Assembly: GCF_001592125.1 (NCBI RefSeq)
Contig: NZ_BCWI01000003.1
Location: forward strand, 30,070-94,069
Direction of reading: 5' to 3'
DNA: 64,000 nucleotides
Source of the DNA: Microbacterium hominis NBRC 15708
Lineage (GTDB): Bacteria > Actinomycetota > Actinomycetes > Actinomycetales > Microbacteriaceae
Shown here: in pieces, positions 8,064-18,493 of the stretch
Layout of the letters: every line of letters begins with the position of its first letter
Position numbering within the stretch: the stretch's first letter is position 1
The notes under the pieces: model-generated
The model's database searches: none
What the model was told of the DNA's origin: nothing
What the model saw: only the letters and a program-made list of their open reading frames with translations
Position numbers and translations under genes: made by a program

Positions 8064-9419
8064 TCAGCGTCGGGGCAGGATGTCGTCGAGGTGGGCGGCG
8101 AGGTGCGCGGCCACGTCGACGCTCTCCCGGTCGTACAACCACTGGTACTGCAGGCCGTCCCACAGCGCGACGAGGCGGATCGCCTCGCGCTCGGGGTCGC
8201 GGTGCGCCGGCAGGTCGCCGTCGTCGCGCGCGGCGCTCAGCATCGCGGCGAGGCGGTCGATCGCGAGCGTGAACCGGCGCTCGAAGTAGTCGTGAGCCGG
8301 GTGGTCGTCGGGCAGGGCCTCGCACGAGAGCACCGCGTAGACCTCGATCAGTCCGGGTGCGGTGGCCGCGTTGGCGGCGGCACCGCGGGGGATGTCGCGC
8401 AGGATGTCGGCGGCGCGGGTGAGTCCTTCCAGGGGCTCGACCGAGACGGCCCGGTCGCGCTCGGCGAGGACGGCGCCGAGCAGCGCATCCTTGGAGGAGT
8501 AGTGGTGCAGCAGGGCCGATTTGGACACGCCGACACGTTCCGCGATCTCGCGGAGGCTCGTGGCGGCGTAGCCGTCGCGGGCGAAGAGGGCCGTCGCGTC
8601 GCGGAGGATACGGGCCCGGCGCTCGCGGCCGACCCGATAGCCGTCGGTGCCGGTCTCGTCGGCGGATGCCGAGTCGAGCGGCTGCCACGAGACGGACACG
8701 GCGGAACCAGGACCCCCGGAAACAGAACCCGCAGACCCCCCAGAACCAGGACCCCCGGAACCAGAACCCCCAGACCCCCCAGCTCCCCGGCCCACGGTCG
8801 TGGCCGCGGCATCCCCGTGCCATCCGGGGGGCGTCGCGAGCGCGTGCTGCACCTCGGTGAGCAACGGGACGAGGTCGACGCGGTCGGGGAGGTAGAGCTC
8901 CAGCAGCTGCAGGCCGTCCCAGACGGCCGCGACGCGCACGGCCTCGCCCTCGAAGTCGCGCGCCGGATCCACGGTGCCGGCGGCGGCCGCGTCGCGCAGG
9001 GCGACGACCGAGAACTCGCGCAGCCGCGCGTAGCGCTCGCGCATGTAGGCGTGGGCGGGGTGGTCCCGCGTCGAGCTCTCGCCGACCAGTGCGGCGTACA
9101 GCGGCAGGTAGCCCTCGAGGCCCTCGTTGCGCGCCGCGATGGCGGCGAACATCAGCGTGCCCGGCGCGGGGACGGCGTCGCCGTCGAGCAGCGCCTCCTC
9201 GGTGGCGCGGTCGAAGGAGGCGATCACCGCCGTCAGGAGCAGATCCTTCGAGGCGAAGTGCTTGAGCAGGCCGGGGTGCGTGATTCCGGCGGCGGCGGCG
9301 ACGTCGCGCAGTGATGCCGCGCGGTAGCCGCGCGAGACGAACACGTCTCGGGCCGCCTCCACGATGCGGTCGCGGGTGGCGGCGGCGTTGCGTGTGCGCT
9401 GCGGCGTGCTCGTCGTCAT
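8064..9419 (-). CDS. Double TetR-family transcriptional regulator
   Basis: 451 aa, about twice the length of a normal TetR repressor. It has two complete TetR units in one chain. HTH 1 is at ~17-61 (RDRIVEAARDVFVSRGY..LRDVAAAAGITHPGLLKHFASKDLL), with its own ligand/dimer domain. A Gly-Ser-Pro linker follows (~209-240), then HTH 2 at ~268-312 (ARILRDATALFARDGY..LREIAERVGVSKSALLHHYSSKDAL) with a second C-terminal domain. Both halves share DHPAH and WDGLQ motifs, so this is probably an internal duplication. A single chain could form the DNA-binding pair alone or link two operators. It is divergent from the MFS-GH3 operon, which it probably represses until a glycoside inducer is present (inference). 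Confidence 0.85.
   Translation of the reverse strand: MTTSTPQRTRNAAATRDRIVEAARDVFVSRGYRAASLRDVAAAAGITHPGLLKHFASKDLLLTAVIASFDRATEEALLDGDAVPAPGTLMFAAIAARNEGLEGYLPLYAALVGESSTRDHPAHAYMRERYARLREFSVVALRDAAAAGTVDPARDFEGEAVRVAAVWDGLQLLELYLPDRVDLVPLLTEVQHALATPPGWHGDAAATTVGRGAGGSGGSGSGGPGSGGSAGSVSGGPGSAVSVSWQPLDSASADETGTDGYRVGRERRARILRDATALFARDGYAATSLREIAERVGVSKSALLHHYSSKDALLGAVLAERDRAVSVEPLEGLTRAADILRDIPRGAAANAATAPGLIEVYAVLSCEALPDDHPAHDYFERRFTLAIDRLAAMLSAARDDGDLPAHRDPEREAIRLVALWDGLQYQWLYDRESVDVAAHLAAHLDDILPRR
8700..8790 (-). repeat. Tandem repeat coding the inter-domain linker
   Basis: Two copies of a ~39-bp unit beginning GAACCAGGACCCCCGGAA (plus-strand reading) encode the Gly/Ser/Pro linker between the two TetR units. 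It may be prone to slippage. Confidence 0.7.
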
Positions 9420-9474
9420 GCTCGCCTCCCGAGAGACCACCCTACTGCGGCCCCTGCCCTCCCGAAGGATTCAG

Positions 9475-9503
9475 TTACCAATCGGTCGGGTTTCGTGTAC
9501 CGT
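9475..9503 (+). promoter_or_regulatory. Candidate promoter and TetR operator for the MFS-GH3 operon
   Basis: TTACCA (9475-9480), 17 bases, TACCGT (9498-9503): good spacing for a housekeeping promoter facing the MFS gene. ACCAATCGGT (9477-9486) overlaps the -35 and is an imperfect inverted repeat of the TetR-operator kind. It lies in the intergenic region shared with the divergent double TetR gene. Confidence 0.5.
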
Positions 9504-9554
9504 GTCCCTCGAGACCTCGCGTCTCACCCTCACATCGCTGTGAAAGGACTCTCC

Positions 9555-10859
9555 ATGACAGAGCTGTCACCGGCTGCGACCGCCGCGGCCGTCGGAACGA
9601 CCGGCATCCGGACGCCGGGCACCACCCCGTCGAAGACGCCGCGGGGCTACACCGCGAGCCTCGCCGCCGTGAACTTCGGCGTCTATTTGGCGCTGCTCAC
9701 GCCGGTCATGGTGTCGATGGCGTTCAAGATCCAGCACATCTCGACGGATGCCGCCGCCGCGACCGGCAACCTCGGGCTGGTCCTGGGCGTCGGTGCGCTG
9801 TTCGCCCTCGTCGCGAACCCCCTCGCCGGACGCCTCTCCGATCGGACGACGTCGCGCTGGGGCATGCGGCGGCCGTGGATCCTGGGCGGGGCGATCGTCG
9901 GTCTCGGCGCCTTCGCGTTGATCGGCGCCGCCACCTCGGTGTGGGTCGTGCTGGTGGGATGGTGCCTCGCGCAGGCGGCGATGAACGCACTCCTCGCGGC
10001 GGCCAACGCGACGCTGCCCGACCAGGTGCCGGTGGCCCGTCGCGGCGCCGTCTCGGGGCTCGTGGGCATCACGACGCCCCTCGGCATCCTCGGCGGCAGC
10101 TTCCTGATGAACTTCATCGCCGAGGACTTCCTCCGCTTCCTCGTGCCGGCGCTGATCTCGACGGTGCTCGCCGTCGTCTTCGTCGTCATGCTCAAGGACC
10201 GCGTCCGCACGGAGAAGCCCGTCGACCGCTTCACGATCGGCAAGTTCTTCGGCTCGTTCGTGTTCAACCCCGCCGCCCACCCCGACTTCGGCTGGACCTG
10301 GCTCACCAAGTTCCTGGTGATGTTCGGCTACGCCGGCATCGCGACCTTCCTCCCGTTCTACCTCGTGGAGAAGTTCGGCCTCGATGAGCAGGGAGCCATC
10401 GCGACGATCCTGGTGGCGAACCTCGCGTCGATGGCGGCCATGATGGTGTCGAGCCCGCTCGGCGGCATCCTGTCCGACCGCATCGGCAAGCGGCGTCCCT
10501 TCGTCGCGATCGCCGGTCTGATCATGGTCGTCGGCCTCGTGCTGCTGGCCTTCGCACCCAGCATCCCCGTGCTCATCGTCGCGCAGGCGATCATCGGGTT
10601 CGGCGCCGGGTCGTTCTTCTCCGTCGATCTCGCCCTCGCGACCCAGGTGCTGCCGAACCCCGACGACGTCGCGAAAGACCTGGGCGTGCTCAACATCGCC
10701 AACGCGCTGCCGCAGTCGATCGCCCCCGCCATCGCGCCGTCGATCATCGCGCTCGGCGCCGCGACGCCGCTCGGGGGCTACACGACGTACTACCTCTTCG
10801 GCGCCCTCGTGGCCCTCGCCGGCGCCGTCCTCGTCTACCGCATCAAGGGAGTGAAATGA
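9555..10859 (+). CDS. MFS transporter, probable sugar/glycoside importer
   Basis: 434 aa from the ATG at 9555 (GAAAGGA 8 bases upstream). A polytopic protein with about 12 membrane helices. After the second helix it has GRLSDRTTSRWGMRRPW, the MFS loop 2-3 signature, with a second-half counterpart GGILSDRIGKRRPF. The first ~30 residues are a Thr/Ala-rich cytoplasmic tail. The stop overlaps the start of a GH3 glycosidase (ATGA), so transport and intracellular hydrolysis of one substrate are coupled. Its similarity is to sugar-cation symporter-like MFS proteins. The substrate is inferred to be a beta-glycoside from the neighbouring enzyme. Confidence 0.85.
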   Translation: MTELSPAATAAAVGTTGIRTPGTTPSKTPRGYTASLAAVNFGVYLALLTPVMVSMAFKIQHISTDAAAATGNLGLVLGVGALFALVANPLAGRLSDRTTSRWGMRRPWILGGAIVGLGAFALIGAATSVWVVLVGWCLAQAAMNALLAAANATLPDQVPVARRGAVSGLVGITTPLGILGGSFLMNFIAEDFLRFLVPALISTVLAVVFVVMLKDRVRTEKPVDRFTIGKFFGSFVFNPAAHPDFGWTWLTKFLVMFGYAGIATFLPFYLVEKFGLDEQGAIATILVANLASMAAMMVSSPLGGILSDRIGKRRPFVAIAGLIMVVGLVLLAFAPSIPVLIVAQAIIGFGAGSFFSVDLALATQVLPNPDDVAKDLGVLNIANALPQSIAPAIAPSIIALGAATPLGGYTTYYLFGALVALAGAVLVYRIKGVK

Positions 10860-12640
10860 CCACCGACACCACGACGACCCCGCCCACCGCGATCGAGCGG
10901 CCCTGGCTCGACGCCGATCGTCCGATCGACGAGCGCGTCGAGCTGCTGCTGGGGGAGATGACCGTCGAGGAGAAGGTGGGCCTGTTCTTCCAGACGATGA
11001 TCGCGATGGGCCCCGACGGCGCGCTCTCCGACGGCGACCCCGCCTTCGGGCTCCCCTCGACCGACGAGTACGTGCGTGAGCGGCACATGACCCACTTCAA
11101 CCTGCTCGGCGTCGCCCCGACCGCGCGCGAGATCGCGCAGTGGCACAACCGCCTGCAGGAGCTCGCGGCCTCGACGCGTCTCGGCATCCCCGTGACGATC
11201 TCGACCGACCCGCGCCACTCCTTCACCGAGAACCCCGGCACCGCGATGCTCTCGGGCCCGTTCTCGCAGTGGCCCGACGCGCTCGGCCTCGCGGCGACGC
11301 GCGACGAGGAGCTCGTGCGCACCTTCGGCGACATCGCGCGGCAGGAGTACACGGCCGTCGGCATCCGCGTCGCCCTGCATCCGCAGGTCGACCTCGCGAC
11401 CGAGCCGCGCTGGGCGCGTCAGCTGCAGACCTTCGGAGAGGATGCCGAGCTGTCGGCGCGGCTGGGCGCCGCGTACATCCGCGGATTCCAGGGCGACAGC
11501 GTCGGGGCGGGGTCGGTGTCCACGATGGTCAAGCACTTCCCGGGCGGCGGGCCGCAGAAGGACGGGGAGGATCCGCACTTCGCCTACGGCCGTGAGCAGG
11601 TGTATCCCGGCGACGCGTTCGAGCTGCACCTGAAGCCGTTCGAGGCGGCGTTCGCGGCCGGCGTGCGCCAGGTCATGCCCTACTACGGGATGCCGGTCGG
11701 CACGCAGTACGAGGAGGTCGGCTTCGGGTTCAACAAGAGCGTGCTCACGGGTCTGCTGCGGGAGCGGTTCGGGTTCGACGGCATCGTCTGCACGGACTGG
11801 GGTCTGCTCACCGACAGCGAGATCATGGGAACGCCGTTCCCGGCCCGCGCCTGGGGCGTCGAGCACCTGACCCCGGCGGAGCGCATGGCGAAGACGCTCG
11901 ATGCGGGCGCCGACCAGTTCGGCGGGGAGCGCTGCACCGAGATCCTGCTGCAGCTGGTGGCCGACGGGGTCGTCGCCGAGGACCGTCTCGACGTCTCGGC
12001 CCGGCGCCTGCTGCGGGAGAAGTTCCTGCTCGGCCTGTTCGACGATCCGTACGTCGATGTCGACGCCGCGGATCGCATCGTGGGCTCCCCGGACTTCCGG
12101 GCGGCGGGCGACGCCGCTCAGCGCGCGGCGATCACGGTGCTCGCCGCGACCGACGCGGTGCCGTTCGGGCCCGAGCCGAAGCTCTACGTCGAGGGGATCG
12201 ACGCCGACCTCGCCGCGCAGTACGGGCAGGTCGTCGCGACACCGGGCGAGGCCGACGTCGCCGTGCTGCGCCTGCAGGCGCCGTACGAGCAGCGCGGCTC
12301 GATGTTCGAGAACTTCTTCCACGCCGGGTCGCTCGACTTCCCGGACGAGGTCGTCGCCCACGTCGCCGAGGTAGCGGCTGCCGTGCCGACCGTCGTCGAC
12401 GTGTTCCTCGACCGTCCCGCGATCCTCACGCCGCTGGTCGAGCTGGGCGTGACGGTGACGGGCAACTGGGGTGCGAGCTCCGCCGCGCTGCTCGACGTGC
12501 TCTCGGGTCGGGCCGTCGCCCGCGGACGGCTCCCCTTCGACCTGCCGCGGTCGATGGCCGCGGTGGAGGCCTCGCGTCCCGACGTCCCGTTCGACACGAT
12601 CGACCCGCTGTTCCGCTTCGGCCACGGCGTCGATCTCTGA
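10856..12640 (+). CDS. Glycoside hydrolase family 3, beta-glucosidase/xylosidase-like
   Basis: 594 aa, cytoplasmic (no signal peptide). The GH3 N-terminal barrel shows VTISTDPRHSF, STMVKHFPGGG with the KHF substrate-binding motif, and FDGIVCTDWG with the predicted nucleophile D314. The C-terminal alpha/beta sandwich covers ~400-590 and ends DPLFRFGHGVDL. Compared with long secreted GH3 enzymes it has no extra binding domain, which fits an enzyme acting on an oligosaccharide brought in by the co-transcribed MFS transporter. The exact sugar cannot be read from sequence. A 15-bp-stem terminator follows. Confidence 0.9.
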   Translation: MTTDTTTTPPTAIERPWLDADRPIDERVELLLGEMTVEEKVGLFFQTMIAMGPDGALSDGDPAFGLPSTDEYVRERHMTHFNLLGVAPTAREIAQWHNRLQELAASTRLGIPVTISTDPRHSFTENPGTAMLSGPFSQWPDALGLAATRDEELVRTFGDIARQEYTAVGIRVALHPQVDLATEPRWARQLQTFGEDAELSARLGAAYIRGFQGDSVGAGSVSTMVKHFPGGGPQKDGEDPHFAYGREQVYPGDAFELHLKPFEAAFAAGVRQVMPYYGMPVGTQYEEVGFGFNKSVLTGLLRERFGFDGIVCTDWGLLTDSEIMGTPFPARAWGVEHLTPAERMAKTLDAGADQFGGERCTEILLQLVADGVVAEDRLDVSARRLLREKFLLGLFDDPYVDVDAADRIVGSPDFRAAGDAAQRAAITVLAATDAVPFGPEPKLYVEGIDADLAAQYGQVVATPGEADVAVLRLQAPYEQRGSMFENFFHAGSLDFPDEVVAHVAEVAAAVPTVVDVFLDRPAILTPLVELGVTVTGNWGASSAALLDVLSGRAVARGRLPFDLPRSMAAVEASRPDVPFDTIDPLFRFGHGVDL

Positions 12641-12676
12641 CCGCGCGGGGCCGTCTCGCCTGATCGGGGGAGGGCG

Positions 12677-12718
12677 ACAGAATCGGATGCCGCGGCGCGC
12701 GGCATCCGATTCTGTTTT
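12677..12718 (+). terminator. Rho-independent terminator after the GH3 gene
   Basis: ACAGAATCGGATGCC (12677-12691) pairs perfectly with GGCATCCGATTCTGT (12701-12715) around a 9-base loop, followed by TTTT. The stem carries the AATCGGATGC word of the repeats at 2961, 7779 and 7954. Confidence 0.9.
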
Positions 12719-12755
12719 GGTGCTCCGATTCCGTGGCGGCGCACCCCGCATGCCA

Positions 12756-12772
12756 GTGAGACTCAGTCTCAC
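12756..12772 (+). promoter_or_regulatory. Palindromic operator candidate
   Basis: GTGAGACTCAGTCTCAC is a perfect inverted repeat with 8-base arms. A partial copy (GAGACTGAG, 12878-12886) sits at the predicted transcription start of the downstream acyl-CoA dehydrogenase gene. This layout fits a repressor site; no regulator gene lies next to it. Confidence 0.5.
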
Positions 12773-12847
12773 GAAGCGTGGGTGTGGGTTCCATACAGGT
12801 CTGGATGCCGCGACGGTCGCGAGCGTTGTGGAGAGCCCGCAACGGGT

Positions 12848-12876
12848 TTGCGGCGGTGTTGTAGCCCTCCTACCGT
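12848..12876 (+). promoter_or_regulatory. Candidate promoter for the acyl-CoA dehydrogenase gene
   Basis: TTGCGG (12848-12853), 17-base spacer, TACCGT (12871-12876); the start codon is 41 bases after the -10. Confidence 0.5.
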
Positions 12877-12916
12877 CGAGACTGAGTTCTGCTGTCCGCT
12901 GTCGAAAGGTACGCCG

Positions 12917-15022
12917 ATGACCGACGCCGCCGTCCGTCCGAAGAAGCCCGCCACGAACACGCGCACTCCCGCGGGGGGAGCCCCCACCGCCGCGCACACC
13001 GCGGCCGAGGCGCACGAGGCCCGCATCCACGTCGACACCGTCACCGATCTGCTGCTCGGCACCTGGGCCGACACGCGGCGCGAGGCGCGCGAGATGATCA
13101 AGGACCCCGCGATGTGGAAGATCGAGGGGCTGTCGGTGGCCGACCACCGCGAGCGCGTCCTCGGGCAGCTGCGCGTGCTCGTCGAGAACAACGGGTCGCG
13201 CCGCGCGTTCCCGAAGAAGTACGGCGGCCTCGAGGACAACGGCGCCAACCTCGCCGGCTTCATGGAGCTCGTCCTCGCCGACCCGTCGCTGCAGATCAAG
13301 TCGGGCGTGCAGTGGGGTCTGTTCGGCTCCGCCATCTACCAGCTCGGCACCGAGAAGCACCACGACGCGTGGCTGCGCGACGTCATCGACCTCGAGCTCC
13401 CCGGCGCCTTCGCCATGACCGAGATCGGCCACGGCTCCGATGTCGCGGCCATCGGCACGACCGCCACCTACGACCCCGAGACCGAGGAGTTCGTCATCCA
13501 TACGCCGTTCCGCGGCGCATGGAAGGACTACCTCGGCAACGCCGCGCTCCACGGTCGCGCCGCCACGGTGTTCGCCCAGCTCATCACCGGCGGGGTCAAC
13601 TACGGCGTGCACTGCTTCTTCGTCCCCATCCGCGACGAGAACGGCGAGATGCTCCCGGGCGTGCAGAGCGAGGACGACGGCGTGAAGGGCGGCCTCAATG
13701 GCATCGACAACGGCCGGCTCGCCTTCGACCACGTGCGCGTCCCGCGCTTCAACCTCCTCAACCGCTACGGCGACGTCGCCGCCGACGGCACCTACACCTC
13801 GGAGATCCCGAGCCCCGGCCGCCGCTTCTTCACGATGCTCGGCGCGCTGGTGCAGGGGCGCGTCTCGCTCGACGGCGCCGCGACCACGGCGACGGCCCTC
13901 GCCCTGAACATCGCGATCACCTACGCGGGCCAGCGCCGCCAGTTCGACTCGGGCTCCGGCAGCGACGAGGTCGTGCTGCTCAACTACGGCAAGCACCAGC
14001 GGCGTCTGCTGCCGCGGTTGGCGCAGGTGTACGCGCAATTCTTCTCCAACGACGAGCTGCTGCGCACCTTCGACGGCGTCTTCAGCGGCCGCACCGACAC
14101 CCCCGAGGAGCGCGAGAACCTCGAGACGCTCGCGGCGGCCCTCAAGCCGCTGTCGACGTGGAACGCGCTCGACACGATCCAGGAGTGCCGCGAGGCGTGC
14201 GGCGGCTCGGGCTTCATGGCCGACAACCGTCTGGTGGGGCTGCACCACGACCTCGACGTCTACGTCACCTTCGAGGGCGACAACAACGTGCTCCTCCAGC
14301 TCGTCGGCAAGCGGCTGCTCAGCGACTTCGCGAAGCAGTTCCGGGGCGCGGATGCCGCCAAGCTCGCCTCCTTCGCCGCCAGGCAGACGGCCGGCAAGGT
14401 GTTCCACGGCGCGGGGCTGCGCCAGCTCGGCCAGGCGGTGACGGACCTGGGCTCGACGGCGCGGTCCGTCGAGCTCGGCCTGCGGGCCGAGCAGCAGCAC
14501 GAGTTGCTGGCCGGACGCGTACAGCAGATGATCGAAGACATCGCGGGTCGGCTGCGCCCGGCATCCAAGGCCTCGCCGGCCGAGGCGGCGGCGATCTTCA
14601 ACGCCAACCAGGCCGAGCTCATCGAGGCTGCGCGCGCCCACGGCGAGCTGCTGCAGTGGGAGGCGTTCAGCGACGGCATCGCCGGCGTCTCGGATGCCGG
14701 CACGGCTCAGGTGCTCACGTGGCTGCGCGACCTGTTCGGCCTGCACCTGATCGAGAAGCACCTCGCCTGGTACCTGATCAACGGGCGCCTGTCGGCGCAG
14801 CGCGCGGCCTCCGTGTCGAAGTACATCGACCGGCTGCTCCTGCGCCTGCGCCCGCACGCGCAGGACCTCGTCGACGCGTTCGGGTTCGAGCCCGAGCACG
14901 TGCGTGCGCCGATCGCCTCGGGCGCCGAGCGGGAGCGGCAGGAGGAGGCCCGCACCTACTACGCCGACCTCGCCGCCTCGGGGGCCGCCCCCGTCTCAGA
15001 GAAGACCCTGAAGAAGAAGTAG
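12917..15022 (+). CDS. Acyl-CoA dehydrogenase/oxidase family flavoprotein
   Basis: 701 aa from the ATG at 12917 (GAAAGG upstream), longer than a standard ~390-aa acyl-CoA dehydrogenase and close to the acyl-CoA oxidase size. The FAD/substrate core shows FAMTEIGHGSDVAAIGTTA, GAWKDYLGNAALHGRAATVFA, GRVSLDGAATTATALALNIA..YAGQRRQF and the late motif ECREACGGSGFMADNRL followed by TFEGDNNVLL. A helical C-terminal extension of ~200 residues follows, as in oxidases. It catalyses alpha,beta-desaturation of an acyl-CoA in fatty-acid beta-oxidation; electron acceptor (oxygen or ETF) unresolved. Single-gene unit with its own promoter and operator candidates. Confidence 0.88.
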   Translation: MTDAAVRPKKPATNTRTPAGGAPTAAHTAAEAHEARIHVDTVTDLLLGTWADTRREAREMIKDPAMWKIEGLSVADHRERVLGQLRVLVENNGSRRAFPKKYGGLEDNGANLAGFMELVLADPSLQIKSGVQWGLFGSAIYQLGTEKHHDAWLRDVIDLELPGAFAMTEIGHGSDVAAIGTTATYDPETEEFVIHTPFRGAWKDYLGNAALHGRAATVFAQLITGGVNYGVHCFFVPIRDENGEMLPGVQSEDDGVKGGLNGIDNGRLAFDHVRVPRFNLLNRYGDVAADGTYTSEIPSPGRRFFTMLGALVQGRVSLDGAATTATALALNIAITYAGQRRQFDSGSGSDEVVLLNYGKHQRRLLPRLAQVYAQFFSNDELLRTFDGVFSGRTDTPEERENLETLAAALKPLSTWNALDTIQECREACGGSGFMADNRLVGLHHDLDVYVTFEGDNNVLLQLVGKRLLSDFAKQFRGADAAKLASFAARQTAGKVFHGAGLRQLGQAVTDLGSTARSVELGLRAEQQHELLAGRVQQMIEDIAGRLRPASKASPAEAAAIFNANQAELIEAARAHGELLQWEAFSDGIAGVSDAGTAQVLTWLRDLFGLHLIEKHLAWYLINGRLSAQRAASVSKYIDRLLLRLRPHAQDLVDAFGFEPEHVRAPIASGAERERQEEARTYYADLAASGAAPVSEKTLKKK

Positions 15023-15027
15023 CGCCG

Positions 15028-15120
15028 CCACGCCCCGCGAGCCGACACGATTCGCGCGAGCCGCTACGGCACGGCCGGGCCATTGTGTGACGGTTCGGTC
15101 ACGGGGTAGCGGCTCGGTGG
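15028..15120 (+). repeat. Nested palindromic intergenic repeat (CGAGCCGCTAC family), copy 1
   Basis: Outer arms CGAGCCGCTAC (15057-15067) and GTAGCGGCTCG (15106-15116) enclose an inner hairpin GTGAC-GGTTCG-GTCAC. A related element with the same outer arms is at 45740-45825. It probably folds in RNA downstream of the acyl-CoA dehydrogenase gene and may end its transcript. Confidence 0.7.
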
Positions 15121-15342
15121 TGGTTGGGTGAGTGGCGGGCCGGCCGACCCCGCGCGTGTGCCGGACTCCTCCACGCGCGGGGGTGCGGGCCGCGTCCGGG
15201 CGTCCCTGCCCCGCGACCGCAGCGAGTTGGAGGAGTTCGGGACCCGGACCTCGGCGCCCGTCCCCGACACCCCGGTCATGCCGGGGCTCCCGACGGCGCG
15301 ACGCGGCCGCGCGGTGTCGGCGCCCGCGGCTAGCCTGACGGA
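15121..15342 (+). other. Intergenic region before tag with a GC hairpin
   Basis: No convincing gene. CCGCGCGTG (15150-15158) pairs with CACGCGCGG (15172-15180). The rest is GC-rich sequence that must include the tag promoter; no clear -35/-10 pair was identified. Confidence 0.4.
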
Positions 15343-15921
15343 GTGAGTGATCTGCGTGTGGGCCCCGACGGCGTCTCGCGGTGCGGCTGGGTCGGTGACG
15401 ACCCGGAGTACCGTCGCTACCACGACGAGGAGTGGGGCCGGCCGCTGCACGGCGACCGCGCGCTCTTCGAGAAGCTGAGCCTCGAGGGCTTCCAGGCGGG
15501 ACTGTCGTGGATCACGATCCTCCGCAAGCGTCCCGGTTTCCGCGAGGCGTTCGCCGGCTTCGACCCCGAGGTCGTCGCGGGCTTCGACGACGGTGACGTC
15601 GACAGGCTGATGGCGGATGCCGGGATCGTCCGCAACCGCGCGAAGATCCTCGCGACGATCGGCAACGCGCGGCTCGTCCGCGACATGCGTCCCGGTGAGC
15701 TCGACGCGCTGATGTGGTCGTTCGCGCCCGACGCGAGGGCCGAGGCGGAGCGGCCGCGCGTCTTCGCGGACGTGCCGGCGGTGACCCCGGCATCCGATGC
15801 GCTGTCCGCCGCGCTGCGCACGGCGGGGTTCCGTTTCGTCGGCTCCACCACGATGTACGCGCTGATGCAGTCGGCGGGGATGGTCGACGACCACCTTCAC
15901 GGGTGCCACCGCGCACCCTGA
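15343..15921 (+). CDS. tag: DNA-3-methyladenine glycosylase I
   Basis: 192 aa from the GTG at 15343. It removes 3-methyladenine from alkylated DNA, the first step of base excision repair. Tag hallmarks are present: SRCGWVGDDP with C14, YHDEEWGRPL with H27, the helix LFEKLSLEGFQAGLSW carrying the catalytic Glu, the ILRKRPGFREAFAGFD segment, GFRFVGSTTMYALMQSAGMVDDH, and a C-terminal HLHGCH completing the zinc site. Length is normal. The next gene downstream, also plus strand, is a UvrA-like protein, so the two may form a small DNA-damage pair. Confidence 0.95.
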   Translation: MSDLRVGPDGVSRCGWVGDDPEYRRYHDEEWGRPLHGDRALFEKLSLEGFQAGLSWITILRKRPGFREAFAGFDPEVVAGFDDGDVDRLMADAGIVRNRAKILATIGNARLVRDMRPGELDALMWSFAPDARAEAERPRVFADVPAVTPASDALSAALRTAGFRFVGSTTMYALMQSAGMVDDHLHGCHRAP

Positions 15922-15983
15922 TCGACGGGAGGTGGTCGCCGGAAGGGGTGCGCCGTGTCGCACCCACGCGGCAGACTGACGCC

Positions 15984-18338
<2,355 letters not shown>

Positions 18339-18350
18339 CGAGCCAATAGT

Positions 18351-18405
18351 GGGTAGTTCTCCCCATGCGCAAGGGTGCACCGCCGTGAATTCTGTGACGT
18401 AGGCT
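18351..18405 (+). promoter_or_regulatory. Regulatory element 1 of the type VII-like locus
   Basis: GGGTAGTTCTCCCC (18351-18364) is an imperfect palindrome, followed by CATG and, 12 bases on, GCACCGCCG (18377-18385). A -10-like TAGGCT is at 18400-18405. The same arrangement recurs at 39996-40030 before the WXG100 gene. It lies 89-143 bp before the giant Ig/FN3 gene and is probably its promoter region. Confidence 0.6.
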
Positions 18406-18493
18406 ATCCGGGTCTGCACGACGTGTGCGCCTGCTTCAGCAACAGGTCCCGACGCCACGCAAACAACGAGCCCGGAGGGGAGCCGAGCCCACA

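Noticed and set aside
10835..14899. Very long open frame on the minus strand
   Set aside because: It is antisense to the GH3 and acyl-CoA dehydrogenase genes. Its product is Arg/Val/Asp-rich and low complexity, the usual mirror of a high-GC coding strand, with no domain.
15124..15338. Three overlapping short open frames before tag
   Set aside because: Open in all three plus frames through GC bias alone; products are Arg/Pro-rich without motif.
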